A DNA stretch of 38,338 bases from Vallitalea longa (lineage in GTDB: Bacteria; Bacillota; Clostridia; Lachnospirales; Vallitaleaceae). A program made the position numbers and the translations under genes. The stretch lies in assembly GCF_027923465.1 (NCBI RefSeq), contig NZ_BRLB01000030.1:1-38338 (forward strand), read 5' to 3'. The notes beneath the pieces were generated by a model. The model was not told the origin of the DNA, did not search any database, and saw only the letters and a list, made by a program, of their open reading frames with translations. Shown here in pieces: positions 1-9,483 of this stretch. Every line of letters starts with the position of its first letter. The stretch's first letter is position 1.

Positions 1-2466
1 ATTCCATTTGCTGGTGTTTTTAACGACCAACTTACATCTTTATTCAGTACATTTCCATACTGATCTTTTATTACTGCATTATAATCTGTTGTTTCTGGAC
101 TATTCTTTTGGGTTGGCACATTTATACTGCTAGCTCCATCTATAATGATATTTGTTACTTCTGATTCTGCTTTTTCTATCGTTACTGTTTTTTCTTCAGT
201 CATTCCATTACTAGAAGCCACTACTACTAGTGTTCCTGCATCCGCTTGGTTAGTTACTTCCAGTAACCCTGGTATCGAATTTATACTTACTCCTGTTACT
301 GGTATCTTTAATGACCAACTTACATCTTTATCCATTACATTTCCATACTGATCTTTTATTACTGCATTATAATCAGTTGTTTCTGGACTATTCTTTTGGG
401 TTGGTACATCTATTGTACTTTCACCATTAATTGTTATATATGTTACTTCTGGTTCTGCTTTATCTATTGTTACGTTTTTTTCTTCCTGCATTCCATCGCT
501 AAATGCCACTACTACAACGGTTCCTGCATCTGCTTGGTTGGTTACTTCCAATAACCCTGTTATAGGATTTATACTTACTCCTGGTACTGGTGCTTTTAAT
601 GACCAACTTATATTTTCATCCATCACATTTCCGTACTGATCTTTTATTACTGCATTATAATCAGTTGTTTCTGGACTATTCTTTTTGGTTGGTACATTTA
701 TACTGCTAGCTCCATCTATGATAATATTTGTTACTTCTGGTTCTAATTTTTTTATTGTTACGTTTTTTTCTTCCTGCACTCCATTACTAGAAGCCACTAC
801 TACAACGGTTCCTGCATCCACTTGGTTAGTTACTTCCAGTAACCCTGTTATTGGATTTATACTTACTCCATTTACTGGTGTCTTTAATGACCAACTTACA
901 TCCTGACTAATTACATTTCCGTACTGATCTTTTATTACTGCATTATAATCTGTTGTTTCTGGACTATTTTCTTGGGTTGGTACATCTATTATACTTTCAC
1001 CATTTATTGTTATATTTGTTACTTCTGATTCTGCTTTTTCTATTGTTACGGTTTTTTCTTCCTGCATTCCACCGCTAGAAGCCATTACTACAACTATTCC
1101 TGCATCCGCTTGGTTAGTTACTTGTAATACACCAGTCTCTGGATTTATACTTATTCCATTTGCTGATGCTTTTAATGACCAACTTATATCCTGACTAATT
1201 ACATTTCCGTATTGGTCTTTTATTACTGCATTATAATCAGTTGTTTTCGGACTATTTTCTTGGGTTGGTACATCTATTATACTTTCACCATTAATTATTA
1301 TATTTGTTACTTCTGGCTCTGTTTTTTCTATTGTTACTGTTTTTTCTTCAGTCATTCCATTACTAGATGCCATTACTATAACTATTCCTGCATTTGCCTG
1401 GTTGGTTATTTGTAATACTCCAGTCTCTAAATTTATACTTACTCCATTTGCTGGCGTTTTTAATGACCAACTTATATTTTCATCCATCACATTTCCGTAC
1501 TGATCTTTTATTACTGCATTATAATCAGTTGTTTCTGGACTATTTTCTTGGGTTGGTACATTTATACTGCTAGCTCCATCTATGATAATATTTGTTACTT
1601 CTGGATCTGTTTTTTCTATTGTTACTTGTTTTTCTTGTTGCAGTCCATCGCTAGTTGCCACTACTACAACTGTTCCCGCTTTTGCTTGGTTAGTTACTTC
1701 CAGTAACCCTGTTATCGAATTTATACTTACTCCTGTTACTGGTATCTTTAATGCCCAACTTACATCCTGATTAATTACATTTCCGTACTGGTCTTTTATC
1801 ACTGCATTATAATCAGTTGTTTCTGGACTATTTTCTTGGGTTGGTACATCTATTATACTTTCACCATTTATTGTTATATTTGTTACTTCTGGTTCTACTT
1901 TTTCTATTGTTACGATTTTTTCTTCATGCATTCCATTGCTAGATGCTACTACTGTAACTGTTCCTGCATCTGCCTGGTTAGTTGCTTCCAATAACCCTGT
2001 TGTAGAATTTATACTTACTCCACTTACTGGTATCTTTAATGACCAACTTACATCCTGGCTAATTACATTTCCATACTGATCTTTTATCACTGCATTATAA
2101 TCAGTCATTTTTGGACTATTTTCTTGGGTTGGTACATTTATAATGTCAGCACCATCAATAATGATATTTGTTACCTGAGATTCATCTCTATTTATTACTA
2201 TTTCTTTTTCTCTTTCTAATGTACCGCACTTAGCTATTATTATAATTCTACCGCTATTTGCTTGATTTGTTATACTTAATGCTCCTGTTTCTGAATCAAT
2301 GGTTACCCCATCTACTTGTTGTTTTAGAGACCATTTTGCCTTTTCGTCAATTATATTACCATGTTGATCTTTAATTATTGCCTCATAAAGTAATACTTCA
2401 GGACTTAAATTTTCAGGTGGCACATTTACAGTATTAGGTCCATTTATAGTTATACTTGTTATTATT
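1..2466 (-). repeat. Tandem 288-bp (96-aa) Ig-like repeat array
   Basis: Nine anchor positions of the DQYGN-coding motif lie at about 60, 348, 636, 924, 1212, 1500, 1788, 2076 and 2364, exactly 288 bp apart with no indels. The unit encodes a beta-rich module with YNAVIKDQYGN, VSWSLK, GVSIN..TG and TNQA.AGT motifs, typical of bacterial Ig-like domains. The first unit in translation order (near 2364) is the most diverged; the rest are very similar at DNA level. The array continues past position 1. Confidence 0.95.
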
Positions 2467-5400
2467 GATGTTGAATAACCACCTTGTGCAGCACCAAATA
2501 TTTCATTTAATGACCAAATTTTAAATTCATCATATAAATTACCATTTGGCAGATTTACTTTTGCAACTCTATTATCATAACTCACGAATAATGTATCATT
2601 AGCAACCGCAATAGCCATCATCCTTGTAAAATATTGTTTGATTGTAGTAACTTTATAATTATTATTAAAGTCTATCTTCATAAGTTTTGTCCTATTAAAC
2701 CCAACGTTACCTAGGAAATACATATCTCCATTAAGAGCAACTAAATCTCCTTTTGATTCATAGCCTACATCTACAATACTTATATAATTATTTTTTACTG
2801 GATCATATGCATATAGAATCGAACCCTCTATAAAATAATACAATCCATTGTTATAAGTAAGTGAATTAATTGTATTATTAGTTACTTGCTTAATTAAAAC
2901 AGGATCAGTAGTTATATTCTTATAAAGGCCTCCATCTTTGACTCCTACAAGCTCATTATCTTTGTTGGCTATATCAAGATATATTTCCCAACTATTAGAA
3001 ACTTCTTCTATAGTATTCGTTTCTGGGTAATACTTAATAATTCTTCCGTTTTTGTCATTAAGATAGAAATAATCATAATCATAAGGTCCTATCAATTCTA
3101 ATGAATTTTCATGTTTTTCTATACCTTGTGCAGCACCATATACTTGTTTTAAATTAGTTATCTGTTCTGATTGAGAATTTAATTTATTTCCATCAGCATC
3201 ATATACATCAACATAACTTCTATTGCCGTTAGCATAAGTAACAAACAATTTATTATTTAAAGCAGTAATTCCATATGGCGCTTCTTGTAACGTAGAGATT
3301 TTTTCAATCTGATGTGTATTCAAGTCAACTCTAACCAAATATGAATTATGCCTACTATACGCTGTATAATATATTGTATCACTATCTAGAAAAACAATAT
3401 CTCCTCTAGAATTCAACCTCGTATTAATCACATCATGAATCCTATCATTATATATATCATATCTTTTAATTCTTCCATTATACTCTTTTACATAATACAA
3501 GTCCCCGTCAGGTCCACAAGTTAAAGCATTAACATCATAGAAATATCCTATACGATCATCATCATCGTCGTCATCACCCTCGTCATCATCATACCAATTA
3601 TAATGATATGGCGTAATATTTTTTCTATCATGTTTTCCAAGTTCAATGTTTTTATATAGATATCCATTTTCTGTTATTCCTACTAGAGAACCATCTGGTA
3701 ATGTCGCTATATCTCTATAAACACCTATGTTCTTTTTAACTACTTCTGTCTTATCAGTAGTCCTATATGGATAATATTTAACTAGAGTTCCTTTGTTGTC
3801 ACTAGCATAAAAATAATCATCTGGATTTCCTGGTTGTTCTGAAACAACAGTTAATACACAGCTATCCTCATAACTTCCATCTTCAGTTGTTGCTGTTATC
3901 GTTACAGTTCCAATTTCATTAAGTGTTACAATACCGTTAGTGTCTACATTAGCAATATTCTCATCACTGGAAGACCAGTTAATATTTTTATTTGTAGCAT
4001 TTTCAGGAGTTATTGTTGCACTCAAACTAATGCTGTCAATCTCATTCAAATTAATTATCTGAGTTTCTGGTTCAACATTTATACCATATACAGGTATTTC
4101 TTCAATATATGATAAATCATTTGTACTTGGATATAAATACGATCCTGGAACATCTTCAATTTGATTTTCGTCAAAAGACATTTGTAATTTAAAAGCAGCA
4201 GAATCTACCCTATTTTCAAAGAAATCCATATAAATAGGATATATTTTACCTTCTTGCAAATAATAAGAATCATCATTACCTCTTGTCTTAGGAGATTGAT
4301 AATCCCATTCATCAACAAAAATATTTTCATTACTATCAATTGTTACCGAACCGTAAATCCCATCATCACTATAAGCATATAATTGATAATATCCCGTTTT
4401 TTCTGGAACAAAATAACCCCACATTGCAATTGCCTTGTTAAATGGTTCATGTGAGTCATCGTAATCAGCTTCAAAATATAATGATCCTTCTTCACTTTCA
4501 TCATACATATTGAAATAATCATTCCCAAAAGATTTTCTAGGGGTTTGCATAATGAAACCATCATATCTTTCGCTACCAAACATCTTATATCTATCATCTA
4601 TATCAACTTCTGGTTGATTAGAAATATTATAATGTTTAACACTTAAGTATCCTCTTTTATCACTAACTATATCTGGGTATTCTTCTTTATCTTCATTAAA
4701 ATTTTCTTCGTAATTATAATGAAATTCAAGAATTGTTGAATCACTTGGTGATTCTGTTTCAGTACCAACAAACCTTAGTTCAATAGTTACATCTCCTGAT
4801 AAATCAGGTGGATAACTAGGATTATATGGTATCCAACCATTGTTATCATTTAATGAATACTCCATATTTTCTCTATCTGCATCATTACCATTAATACTGT
4901 TATTATCATCATCTGCAATTACATCAGGTGGAGCTATTGTCTCATGAGAAAAAAGATTTATTAATAAGTTACCTTCTACTCCATTATTAGTTTCACCTGT
5001 TAATGTAAAACTACCAGCATTGGCTTCATCATTTACTGTCAAAACACCTGTTTTCTCATCTACTTCTACTCCATCTATAGACTCATTGATTGACCATGTA
5101 ACAGATGAATCTTCCATCTCTTCATCATTTTGATCATAAATTATTGCAGTATATTCACTGGTTACACTATCTTGTAGTGGAATTTCTATTTCTGTTTCAC
5201 CATCTATTTCAATTCTTGATTCTACTTTAGGTTCAAATTCTTCACTATGCCATGGTGTTACAGCCTTATAATCTTGAATCTTAAAAGTAATAGTATCTTC
5301 TGGTATGAATAAATTTTCATCCGAGCGTGTTTGAATATACCAACAATTAAATATATGTGTTGGATCAGCACCATCATAATCTATAGCAACTAAAGTAATT

Positions 5401-6395
5401 TCTGTATCTACAGGACGTTTAATTACCTTTTGAGTTGACCCTTCTAACTCATCAATCATCATTGAATCAATATATACACTAATAGAACTTCTTCCAGCCA
5501 CATTATTAATAACAACCGACATCTCTTCTACCATAGTATCGGAAAGTAAATTGCTAGAATCAGTTAAATCAATATCAGTAATTTCCTCAACATCATCAGA
5601 TAATTCCTCTTCATCAATATCCTTGTGAACATCTTCTTGATTTTCTATATTTTCATCTATATCAAGATTTTCATTGTCACTATTGTTGTTATTATCGTCA
5701 CTTTCTTCATCAATATTACTATTATCATCGCTTCTATTTGTAGTTGTATTCTCATCTATATTTTCAGAATCATTTACATCACTATCTTCATTATTTGATT
5801 GATGCTTATTACCATCTGTACTTTCATCTGTATTGTCATCTATTTTTACAGTTCTGTTATTACTTCCTTTATCATCACTATCGTTGATATTTTCCTCTTC
5901 AGCATCATCTTTTATATCTTTTTCTTGTACAGCATTATCGCTTTCAGTATTATCATCACTTCCACAATTCATATTATCATCTTGGTTAACATTTTCTGTC
6001 TGCTTATCAATTTTATCATTTTCTCCTATATGTATATTATCCTCATATATATCATTGGAGTCTTCTTTATTGATATTATCAGAAATGTTAGCATCTAGAT
6101 TTTTATTACTGGTATCCTTTGGCTTTATATCTTTTTCATTTATTACATCATTATTGACTACATCTTTACTAATGTTTTCATCTACTTGATTCTTCTTATC
6201 CCCCTTTTCATTTTTTATACTATCATCTGAATTGTTTTCTTTTGTCTTTTGTGCAACTGCTTGAGTAGTATCAGTTACTTGGATTTGCTCAGGTTCTAAA
6301 TAATCTGCATAAGAATTAATTGGAATTCCTGAAATTGTAACCGCTACAGTCAAAAAAACAATAAGCAGTCGCTTAAAAATCTTATACTTCCTCAT
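1..6395 (-). CDS. Giant secreted repeat surface protein (C-terminus outside window)
   Basis: The reading frame is open from an ATG at 6395 to the window edge, giving at least 2131 residues; the stop lies outside. GGAGGAGAG precedes the ATG. Reading order: a signal peptide (about residues 1-30, basic start, hydrophobic core, ending NSYA); an Asn/Asp/Glu/Ser-rich acidic linker (about 55-285); an Ig-like unit (about 390-478, YDQND and VTWS motifs); a PA14-like domain (about 580-735, with WGYFVPEKTGYY then SDDG); a Big_2-type domain (about 768-850); two homologous propeller-like halves (about 857-1300); and at least nine 96-residue Ig-like repeats. This is the plan of a cell-surface adhesin or glycan-binding protein. 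No catalytic domain or sorting signal is visible, though the C-terminus, where SLH or LPXTG signals would sit, is missing. The role in binding is inferred; secretion and repeat structure are directly visible. Confidence 0.9.
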   Translation of the reverse strand, partial: MRKYKIFKRLLIVFLTVAVTISGIPINSYADYLEPEQIQVTDTTQAVAQKTKENNSDDSIKNEKGDKKNQVDENISKDVVNNDVINEKDIKPKDTSNKNLDANISDNINKEDSNDIYEDNIHIGENDKIDKQTENVNQDDNMNCGSDDNTESDNAVQEKDIKDDAEEENINDSDDKGSNNRTVKIDDNTDESTDGNKHQSNNEDSDVNDSENIDENTTTNRSDDNSNIDEESDDNNNNSDNENLDIDENIENQEDVHKDIDEEELSDDVEEITDIDLTDSSNLLSDTMVEEMSVVINNVAGRSSISVYIDSMMIDELEGSTQKVIKRPVDTEITLVAIDYDGADPTHIFNCWYIQTRSDENLFIPEDTITFKIQDYKAVTPWHSEEFEPKVESRIEIDGETEIEIPLQDSVTSEYTAIIYDQNDEEMEDSSVTWSINESIDGVEVDEKTGVLTVNDEANAGSFTLTGETNNGVEGNLLINLFSHETIAPPDVIADDDNNSINGNDADRENMEYSLNDNNGWIPYNPSYPPDLSGDVTIELRFVGTETESPSDSTILEFHYNYEENFNEDKEEYPDIVSDKRGYLSVKHYNISNQPEVDIDDRYKMFGSERYDGFIMQTPRKSFGNDYFNMYDESEEGSLYFEADYDDSHEPFNKAIAMWGYFVPEKTGYYQLYAYSDDGIYGSVTIDSNENIFVDEWDYQSPKTRGNDDSYYLQEGKIYPIYMDFFENRVDSAAFKLQMSFDENQIEDVPGSYLYPSTNDLSYIEEIPVYGINVEPETQIINLNEIDSISLSATITPENATNKNINWSSSDENIANVDTNGIVTLNEIGTVTITATTEDGSYEDSCVLTVVSEQPGNPDDYFYASDNKGTLVKYYPYRTTDKTEVVKKNIGVYRDIATLPDGSLVGITENGYLYKNIELGKHDRKNITPYHYNWYDDDEGDDDDDDDRIGYFYDVNALTCGPDGDLYYVKEYNGRIKRYDIYNDRIHDVINTRLNSRGDIVFLDSDTIYYTAYSRHNSYLVRVDLNTHQIEKISTLQEAPYGITALNNKLFVTYANGNRSYVDVYDADGNKLNSQSEQITNLKQVYGAAQGIEKHENSLELIGPYDYDYFYLNDKNGRIIKYYPETNTIEEVSNSWEIYLDIANKDNELVGVKDGGLYKNITTDPVLIKQVTNNTINSLTYNNGLYYFIEGSILYAYDPVKNNYISIVDVGYESKGDLVALNGDMYFLGNVGFNRTKLMKIDFNNNYKVTTIKQYFTRMMAIAVANDTLFVSYDNRVAKVNLPNGNLYDEFKIWSLNEIFGAAQGGYSTSIITSITINGPNTVNVPPENLSPEVLLYEAIIKDQHGNIIDEKAKWSLKQQVDGVTIDSETGALSITNQANSGRIIIIAKCGTLEREKEIVINRDESQVTNIIIDGADIINVPTQENSPKMTDYNAVIKDQYGNVISQDVSWSLKIPVSGVSINSTTGLLEATNQADAGTVTVVASSNGMHEEKIVTIEKVEPEVTNITINGESIIDVPTQENSPETTDYNAVIKDQYGNVINQDVSWALKIPVTGVSINSITGLLEVTNQAKAGTVVVVATSDGLQQEKQVTIEKTDPEVTNIIIDGASSINVPTQENSPETTDYNAVIKDQYGNVMDENISWSLKTPANGVSINLETGVLQITNQANAGIVIVMASSNGMTEEKTVTIEKTEPEVTNIIINGESIIDVPTQENSPKTTDYNAVIKDQYGNVISQDISWSLKASANGISINPETGVLQVTNQADAGIVVVMASSGGMQEEKTVTIEKAESEVTNITINGESIIDVPTQENSPETTDYNAVIKDQYGNVISQDVSWSLKTPVNGVSINPITGLLEVTNQVDAGTVVVVASSNGVQEEKNVTIKKLEPEVTNIIIDGASSINVPTKKNSPETTDYNAVIKDQYGNVMDENISWSLKAPVPGVSINPITGLLEVTNQADAGTVVVVAFSDGMQEEKNVTIDKAEPEVTYITINGESTIDVPTQKNSPETTDYNAVIKDQYGNVMDKDVSWSLKIPVTGVSINSIPGLLEVTNQADAGTLVVVASSNGMTEEKTVTIEKAESEVTNIIIDGASSINVPTQKNSPETTDYNAVIKDQYGNVLNKDVSWSLKTPANG

Positions 6396-6955
6396 TCTTG
6401 CTCTCCTCCAAATTTTTTTTGTTCTAGCAAATAATTAGTATGAATTTTTTAAGTTTTTTAATAATAGTCGTCATAGTACTCTTTAGAATTGTCTCTAATC
6501 AATATAATGAAATCATATTATGAATTATCATATTACGAATATTTTATGCTGATTATATAATTTATATAACCACAAAATTATAACAATTTTATTATACCAC
6601 CTATCAATCAATTAAAAAAGCATTTTTTAGGTATTAAGTACTAATTTACAGAATATGAACATAATTCATTTTTTTACCATTTATAGTAATTTATACCTAC
6701 ATATTTTTACATTAAAAGATATAGTTTGTCCAACATATCTATCCACTATATACAAAAAGCGTTAACAATACCAATAAATAATATAATAATCAAATAATAT
6801 TATTCACATTATTCCTTAATATTCAGATATTTTCTTGGTTTTTTAATAGAATTTATTTGATATTTGTAGTAATTACTATTGAATTGTAGAAATATAAGCA
6901 ATAAAGTTATAGTTCTCTAAAGGTACCATATGCAAAAAAAGAATTTACATAATAT
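6396..6955. other. Noncoding stretch upstream of the surface-protein gene
   Basis: About 560 bp of very AT-rich DNA. No reading frame with a convincing ribosome site was found. It should hold the promoter of the surface-protein gene, but no convincing -35/-10 pair was identified. Confidence 0.5.
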
Positions 6956-7001
6956 AAAAGAATTGTTCTTTATACTTTTACATATAAAAAACAATTCTTT
7001 T
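6956..7001 (-). terminator. Probable terminator of buk-ptb
   Basis: A perfect 12-bp inverted repeat, AAAAGAATTGTT (6956-6967) and AACAATTCTTTT (6990-7001), lies about 50 bp past the ptb stop. On the minus strand the stem runs into TTTTATATT. The stem is AT-rich and the loop is 22 nt, so efficiency may be modest. Confidence 0.6.
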
Positions 7002-7049
7002 GGAAGTTAGATTTGTATTATAGCTTTACTTTTCTTATTACTAAATTGC

Positions 7050-7955
7050 TTAATTATCTTGTGACATTAACATTGCTAGAGCTATTGAATTAATCTTAGA
7101 TATCTCTGTATCCGCCCTAGAGGTAACTACAATAGGTACTTTAGCACCTACAATAACACCTGCAGCTTTAGCATTTGCTAAAAAAACTATAGATTTGTAT
7201 AGAACATTACCTGCATCAATAGAAGGTACTATTAATACATCTGCATTACCAGCAACAGGATTATCTATTTTTTTATGCTTTGCGGCTTCCAGTGATACTG
7301 CATTATCTAGAGCTAATGGTCCGCCAACTATACAATTTTTTATTTCACCTCTTTGATTCATATCTTGTAATTCCTTTGCATCTACAGTAGCTTGCATTTT
7401 AGGATTGACCTTTTCTTTAGCACACAATATCGCTACCTTAGGTTCGTTAATACCAATACTTCTAGCAACAATAACCGAATTATCAATTATCTGCTTTTTA
7501 GTCATTAAATCTGGAACAATATTCATCGCTGCATCGGATACAAGCAACAGTCTATCGTATGTCGGTATATCCATAACTCCTACATGGCTAAGTACTCTTC
7601 CAGTTCTAAGATTAGCTTCTTTGTTCAATACAGCTTTTAAGATAATCGCTGTATCAACGATACCTTTCATCACCATATCAGCTTCACCATCAGTTACTTT
7701 TTTAACTGCCGCATTACAAGCTTCAATTTTATCTAGAACATTAACGATTTCAATATTGCTGACATCAAAATCTATTTGACCACTTATTTCAATAATCTGA
7801 TCTCTATCACCTATTAAAATCGGTTTAATTATTCCCTCATTAACAGCTATCTTTATTGAATTCAATACATCTATATCTTGAGCTACTGCAACCGAAAGAA
7901 CCTTAGGTTCTTTTGTTTTAGCTAATTTAATAATATCTTCAAATTTGCAAACCAT
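7050..7955 (-). CDS. ptb: Phosphate butyryltransferase
   Basis: Transfers the butyryl group of butyryl-CoA to phosphate, giving butyryl phosphate for butyrate kinase: the ATP-yielding end of butyrate fermentation, in the cytoplasm. The protein is similar throughout to the phosphate acetyl/butyryltransferase family (N-terminal FEDIIKLAK and SVAVAQD; central MKGIVDTAIILKAVLN; DAAMNIVPDL). The frame opens at 8018, but the ATG at 7955 is preferred: it follows AAAGGA at good spacing and gives 301 residues, the length of the Clostridium acetobutylicum enzyme. It begins about 68 bp past the end of buk on the same strand, so the two are very likely co-transcribed. The order buk-ptb is reversed from the common ptb-buk. 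A phosphate acetyl- or branched-chain acyltransferase is possible but less likely beside buk. Confidence 0.9.
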   Translation of the reverse strand: MVCKFEDIIKLAKTKEPKVLSVAVAQDIDVLNSIKIAVNEGIIKPILIGDRDQIIEISGQIDFDVSNIEIVNVLDKIEACNAAVKKVTDGEADMVMKGIVDTAIILKAVLNKEANLRTGRVLSHVGVMDIPTYDRLLLVSDAAMNIVPDLMTKKQIIDNSVIVARSIGINEPKVAILCAKEKVNPKMQATVDAKELQDMNQRGEIKNCIVGGPLALDNAVSLEAAKHKKIDNPVAGNADVLIVPSIDAGNVLYKSIVFLANAKAAGVIVGAKVPIVVTSRADTEISKINSIALAMLMSQDN

Positions 7956-8022
7956 CTGATCATTCCTTTTTATAATAGTGGATTTTATAATTTTACATAA
8001 ATTATAATATATATACAATAGT

Positions 8023-9102
8023 TTATTGATAAATTTTTGCTTTTTCTTCGTTCCTAAGTATGCGAAGGCCGCCTTCTGCTAACGCTATTAATTCATCTTC
8101 TCCTGGAAATACAACGAAGTCACCTAAAAAATCAACTCTTTCTTTTAATTTTTTACTGAACAATTTTGAATAAGCAATTCCACCAGTTAATATTATTTGG
8201 TCATATTCTCCCATCAACACTGTAGACATTGCTCCTATAGCTTTTGCTACCTGATAAACCATAGCATCATATATAATAGATGCTTTTTTATCACCTTTAT
8301 CCATCATATCTTCAACAATCCTCATATCATTAATTCCAAGATAACTAACGATACCACCTTTTCCGGTTAACATTTTTTTGATTTGTTGTTTTGTATATTC
8401 ACCAGAAAAACATAACTCCACTAACTCACTTGTAGGAATTTCACCTGCTCTTTCTGGAGAAAAAGGACCATCACCATCTAGAGCATTATTGACATCGATT
8501 ACTCGTCCATTCTTATGTGCCCCAACAGATATACCTCCACCTACATGAGCAATAATAAAATTACAATCCTCATATCTTTTTCCTAGTTTTTTAGCTGCTC
8601 TCCTTGCCACTGCTTTTTGATTCAGAGCATGAAACATACTAGTTCTTGTAGTACCTTCAAGCCCGGTAATTCTTGCAACATCTGCTAATTCATCAACACA
8701 TGGGGGGTCAACCATATATGCATTAATACCTAATTCTTTTACTAAATCATTAGCAATAAGACCAGCTAAATTGCATGCATGACCTTTTTTGATAGCCCAG
8801 TCCCTTAATGCATTAACTAAATTATCTTCTAGAATATATGTACCACCTTCTATCGGCTCCAGAATACCTCCTCTACCTACAATACCACTTAGACTAGATA
8901 ATTCAATATTTCTTTGCTGTAAAGCCTTAATTATTGCTTCTTTACGAAATGTATACTGTTCTAGTATTGTATCAAATACTTCAAGTTCCTTAGTAGAATG
9001 CCGTAATGTTTCTTCAAACAATTGCTCTTCATTGTCATATATCGCTATTTTAGTTGAAGTAGAACCTGGATTTATTACTAAAATCCTGAATTTACTTTCC
9101 AT
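8023..9102 (-). CDS. buk: Butyrate kinase
   Basis: Converts butyryl phosphate and ADP to butyrate and ATP. It belongs to the acetate kinase/ASKHA superfamily: N-terminal LVINPGSTSTKIAIY phosphate loop, HVGGGISVGAH in the middle, and ILTGGIAYS near the end, all characteristic of the butyrate/branched-chain fatty acid kinase branch. The start at 9102 is chosen over an in-frame ATG at 9123 because AAAGGAAGTGG sits directly before it; it gives 359 residues, close to the usual 355. First gene of a buk-ptb pair, divergent from the AraC-type regulator across about 380 bp. Substrate preference between butyrate and branched-chain acids cannot be read from sequence. Confidence 0.92.
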   Translation of the reverse strand: MESKFRILVINPGSTSTKIAIYDNEEQLFEETLRHSTKELEVFDTILEQYTFRKEAIIKALQQRNIELSSLSGIVGRGGILEPIEGGTYILEDNLVNALRDWAIKKGHACNLAGLIANDLVKELGINAYMVDPPCVDELADVARITGLEGTTRTSMFHALNQKAVARRAAKKLGKRYEDCNFIIAHVGGGISVGAHKNGRVIDVNNALDGDGPFSPERAGEIPTSELVELCFSGEYTKQQIKKMLTGKGGIVSYLGINDMRIVEDMMDKGDKKASIIYDAMVYQVAKAIGAMSTVLMGEYDQIILTGGIAYSKLFSKKLKERVDFLGDFVVFPGEDELIALAEGGLRILRNEEKAKIYQ

Positions 9103-9270
9103 ATTGATACCACTTCCTTTCATATTTCATGTCTATAGATTAACACCATTAAATATTTTTCTCGGTGCTCCTTTTGGTAAAATAGCAACCTTTTTTTGTC
9201 AGGTTTTAAAGGCATAAAACATAATAACAATTTTTACACCTTACAACATACTTTTTTTGTACTTAATTTA

Positions 9271-9299
9271 TTGACATTTTATTGAAACAAAGATAAGAT
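9271..9299 (+). promoter_or_regulatory. Sigma-A-type promoter for the AraC/GH39 regulator
   Basis: TTGACA at 9271-9276, a 17-bp spacer, and TAAGAT at 9294-9299. The predicted transcript starts near 9306, leaving a leader of about 178 nt before the ATG at 9484. Confidence 0.6.
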
Positions 9300-9315
9300 T
9301 AAGGTAAAATTATTA

Positions 9316-9352
9316 TATTAAGAAAACCTTAATATATGTTGATTTTATCAAC
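9316..9352. promoter_or_regulatory. Two adjacent palindromes in the regulator leader
   Basis: TATTAAG-N5-CTTAATA (9316-9334) and GTTGAT-TTT-ATCAAC (9338-9352) lie just downstream of the predicted start. They could be operator half-sites or small leader hairpins for the divergent buk / regulator pair. No known binding motif was recognised. Confidence 0.35.
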
Positions 9353-9483
9353 AACAATCACATTTTAACTAATTTATCAATGGTATCAATTTTGAACTTT
9401 TGTTAATAAATTATATATGTCATACAGTTCATAAAAATTAGTCATATAGTAATCTAATATATTTTAAAAAGAGGGTATTATTT

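Noticed and set aside
1-2466. Regularly spaced repeats resembling a CRISPR array
   Set aside because: The period is 288 bp, the repeats are in frame and encode a beta-rich domain inside one long reading frame; there are no short spacers.
4343-4597. 84-aa minus-strand frame
   Set aside because: It is a different frame within the surface-protein gene, over the PA14-like domain, without a ribosome site.
5799-6189. Two overlapping plus-strand hydrophobic frames of 99 and 118 aa
   Set aside because: They are the complement of the Asn/Asp/Ser-rich linker of the surface protein; the Ile/Phe/Ser composition is a by-product of that codon use.
6930-7010. 26-codon plus-strand frame after AAAGG
   Set aside because: It runs through the hairpin that ends the buk-ptb transcript, has Lys/Asn/Phe-rich composition expected from A/T runs, and has no promoter.
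7405-7779. 124-aa plus-strand frame
   Set aside because: It lies antisense inside ptb, whose protein is clearly conserved; it has no ribosome site.
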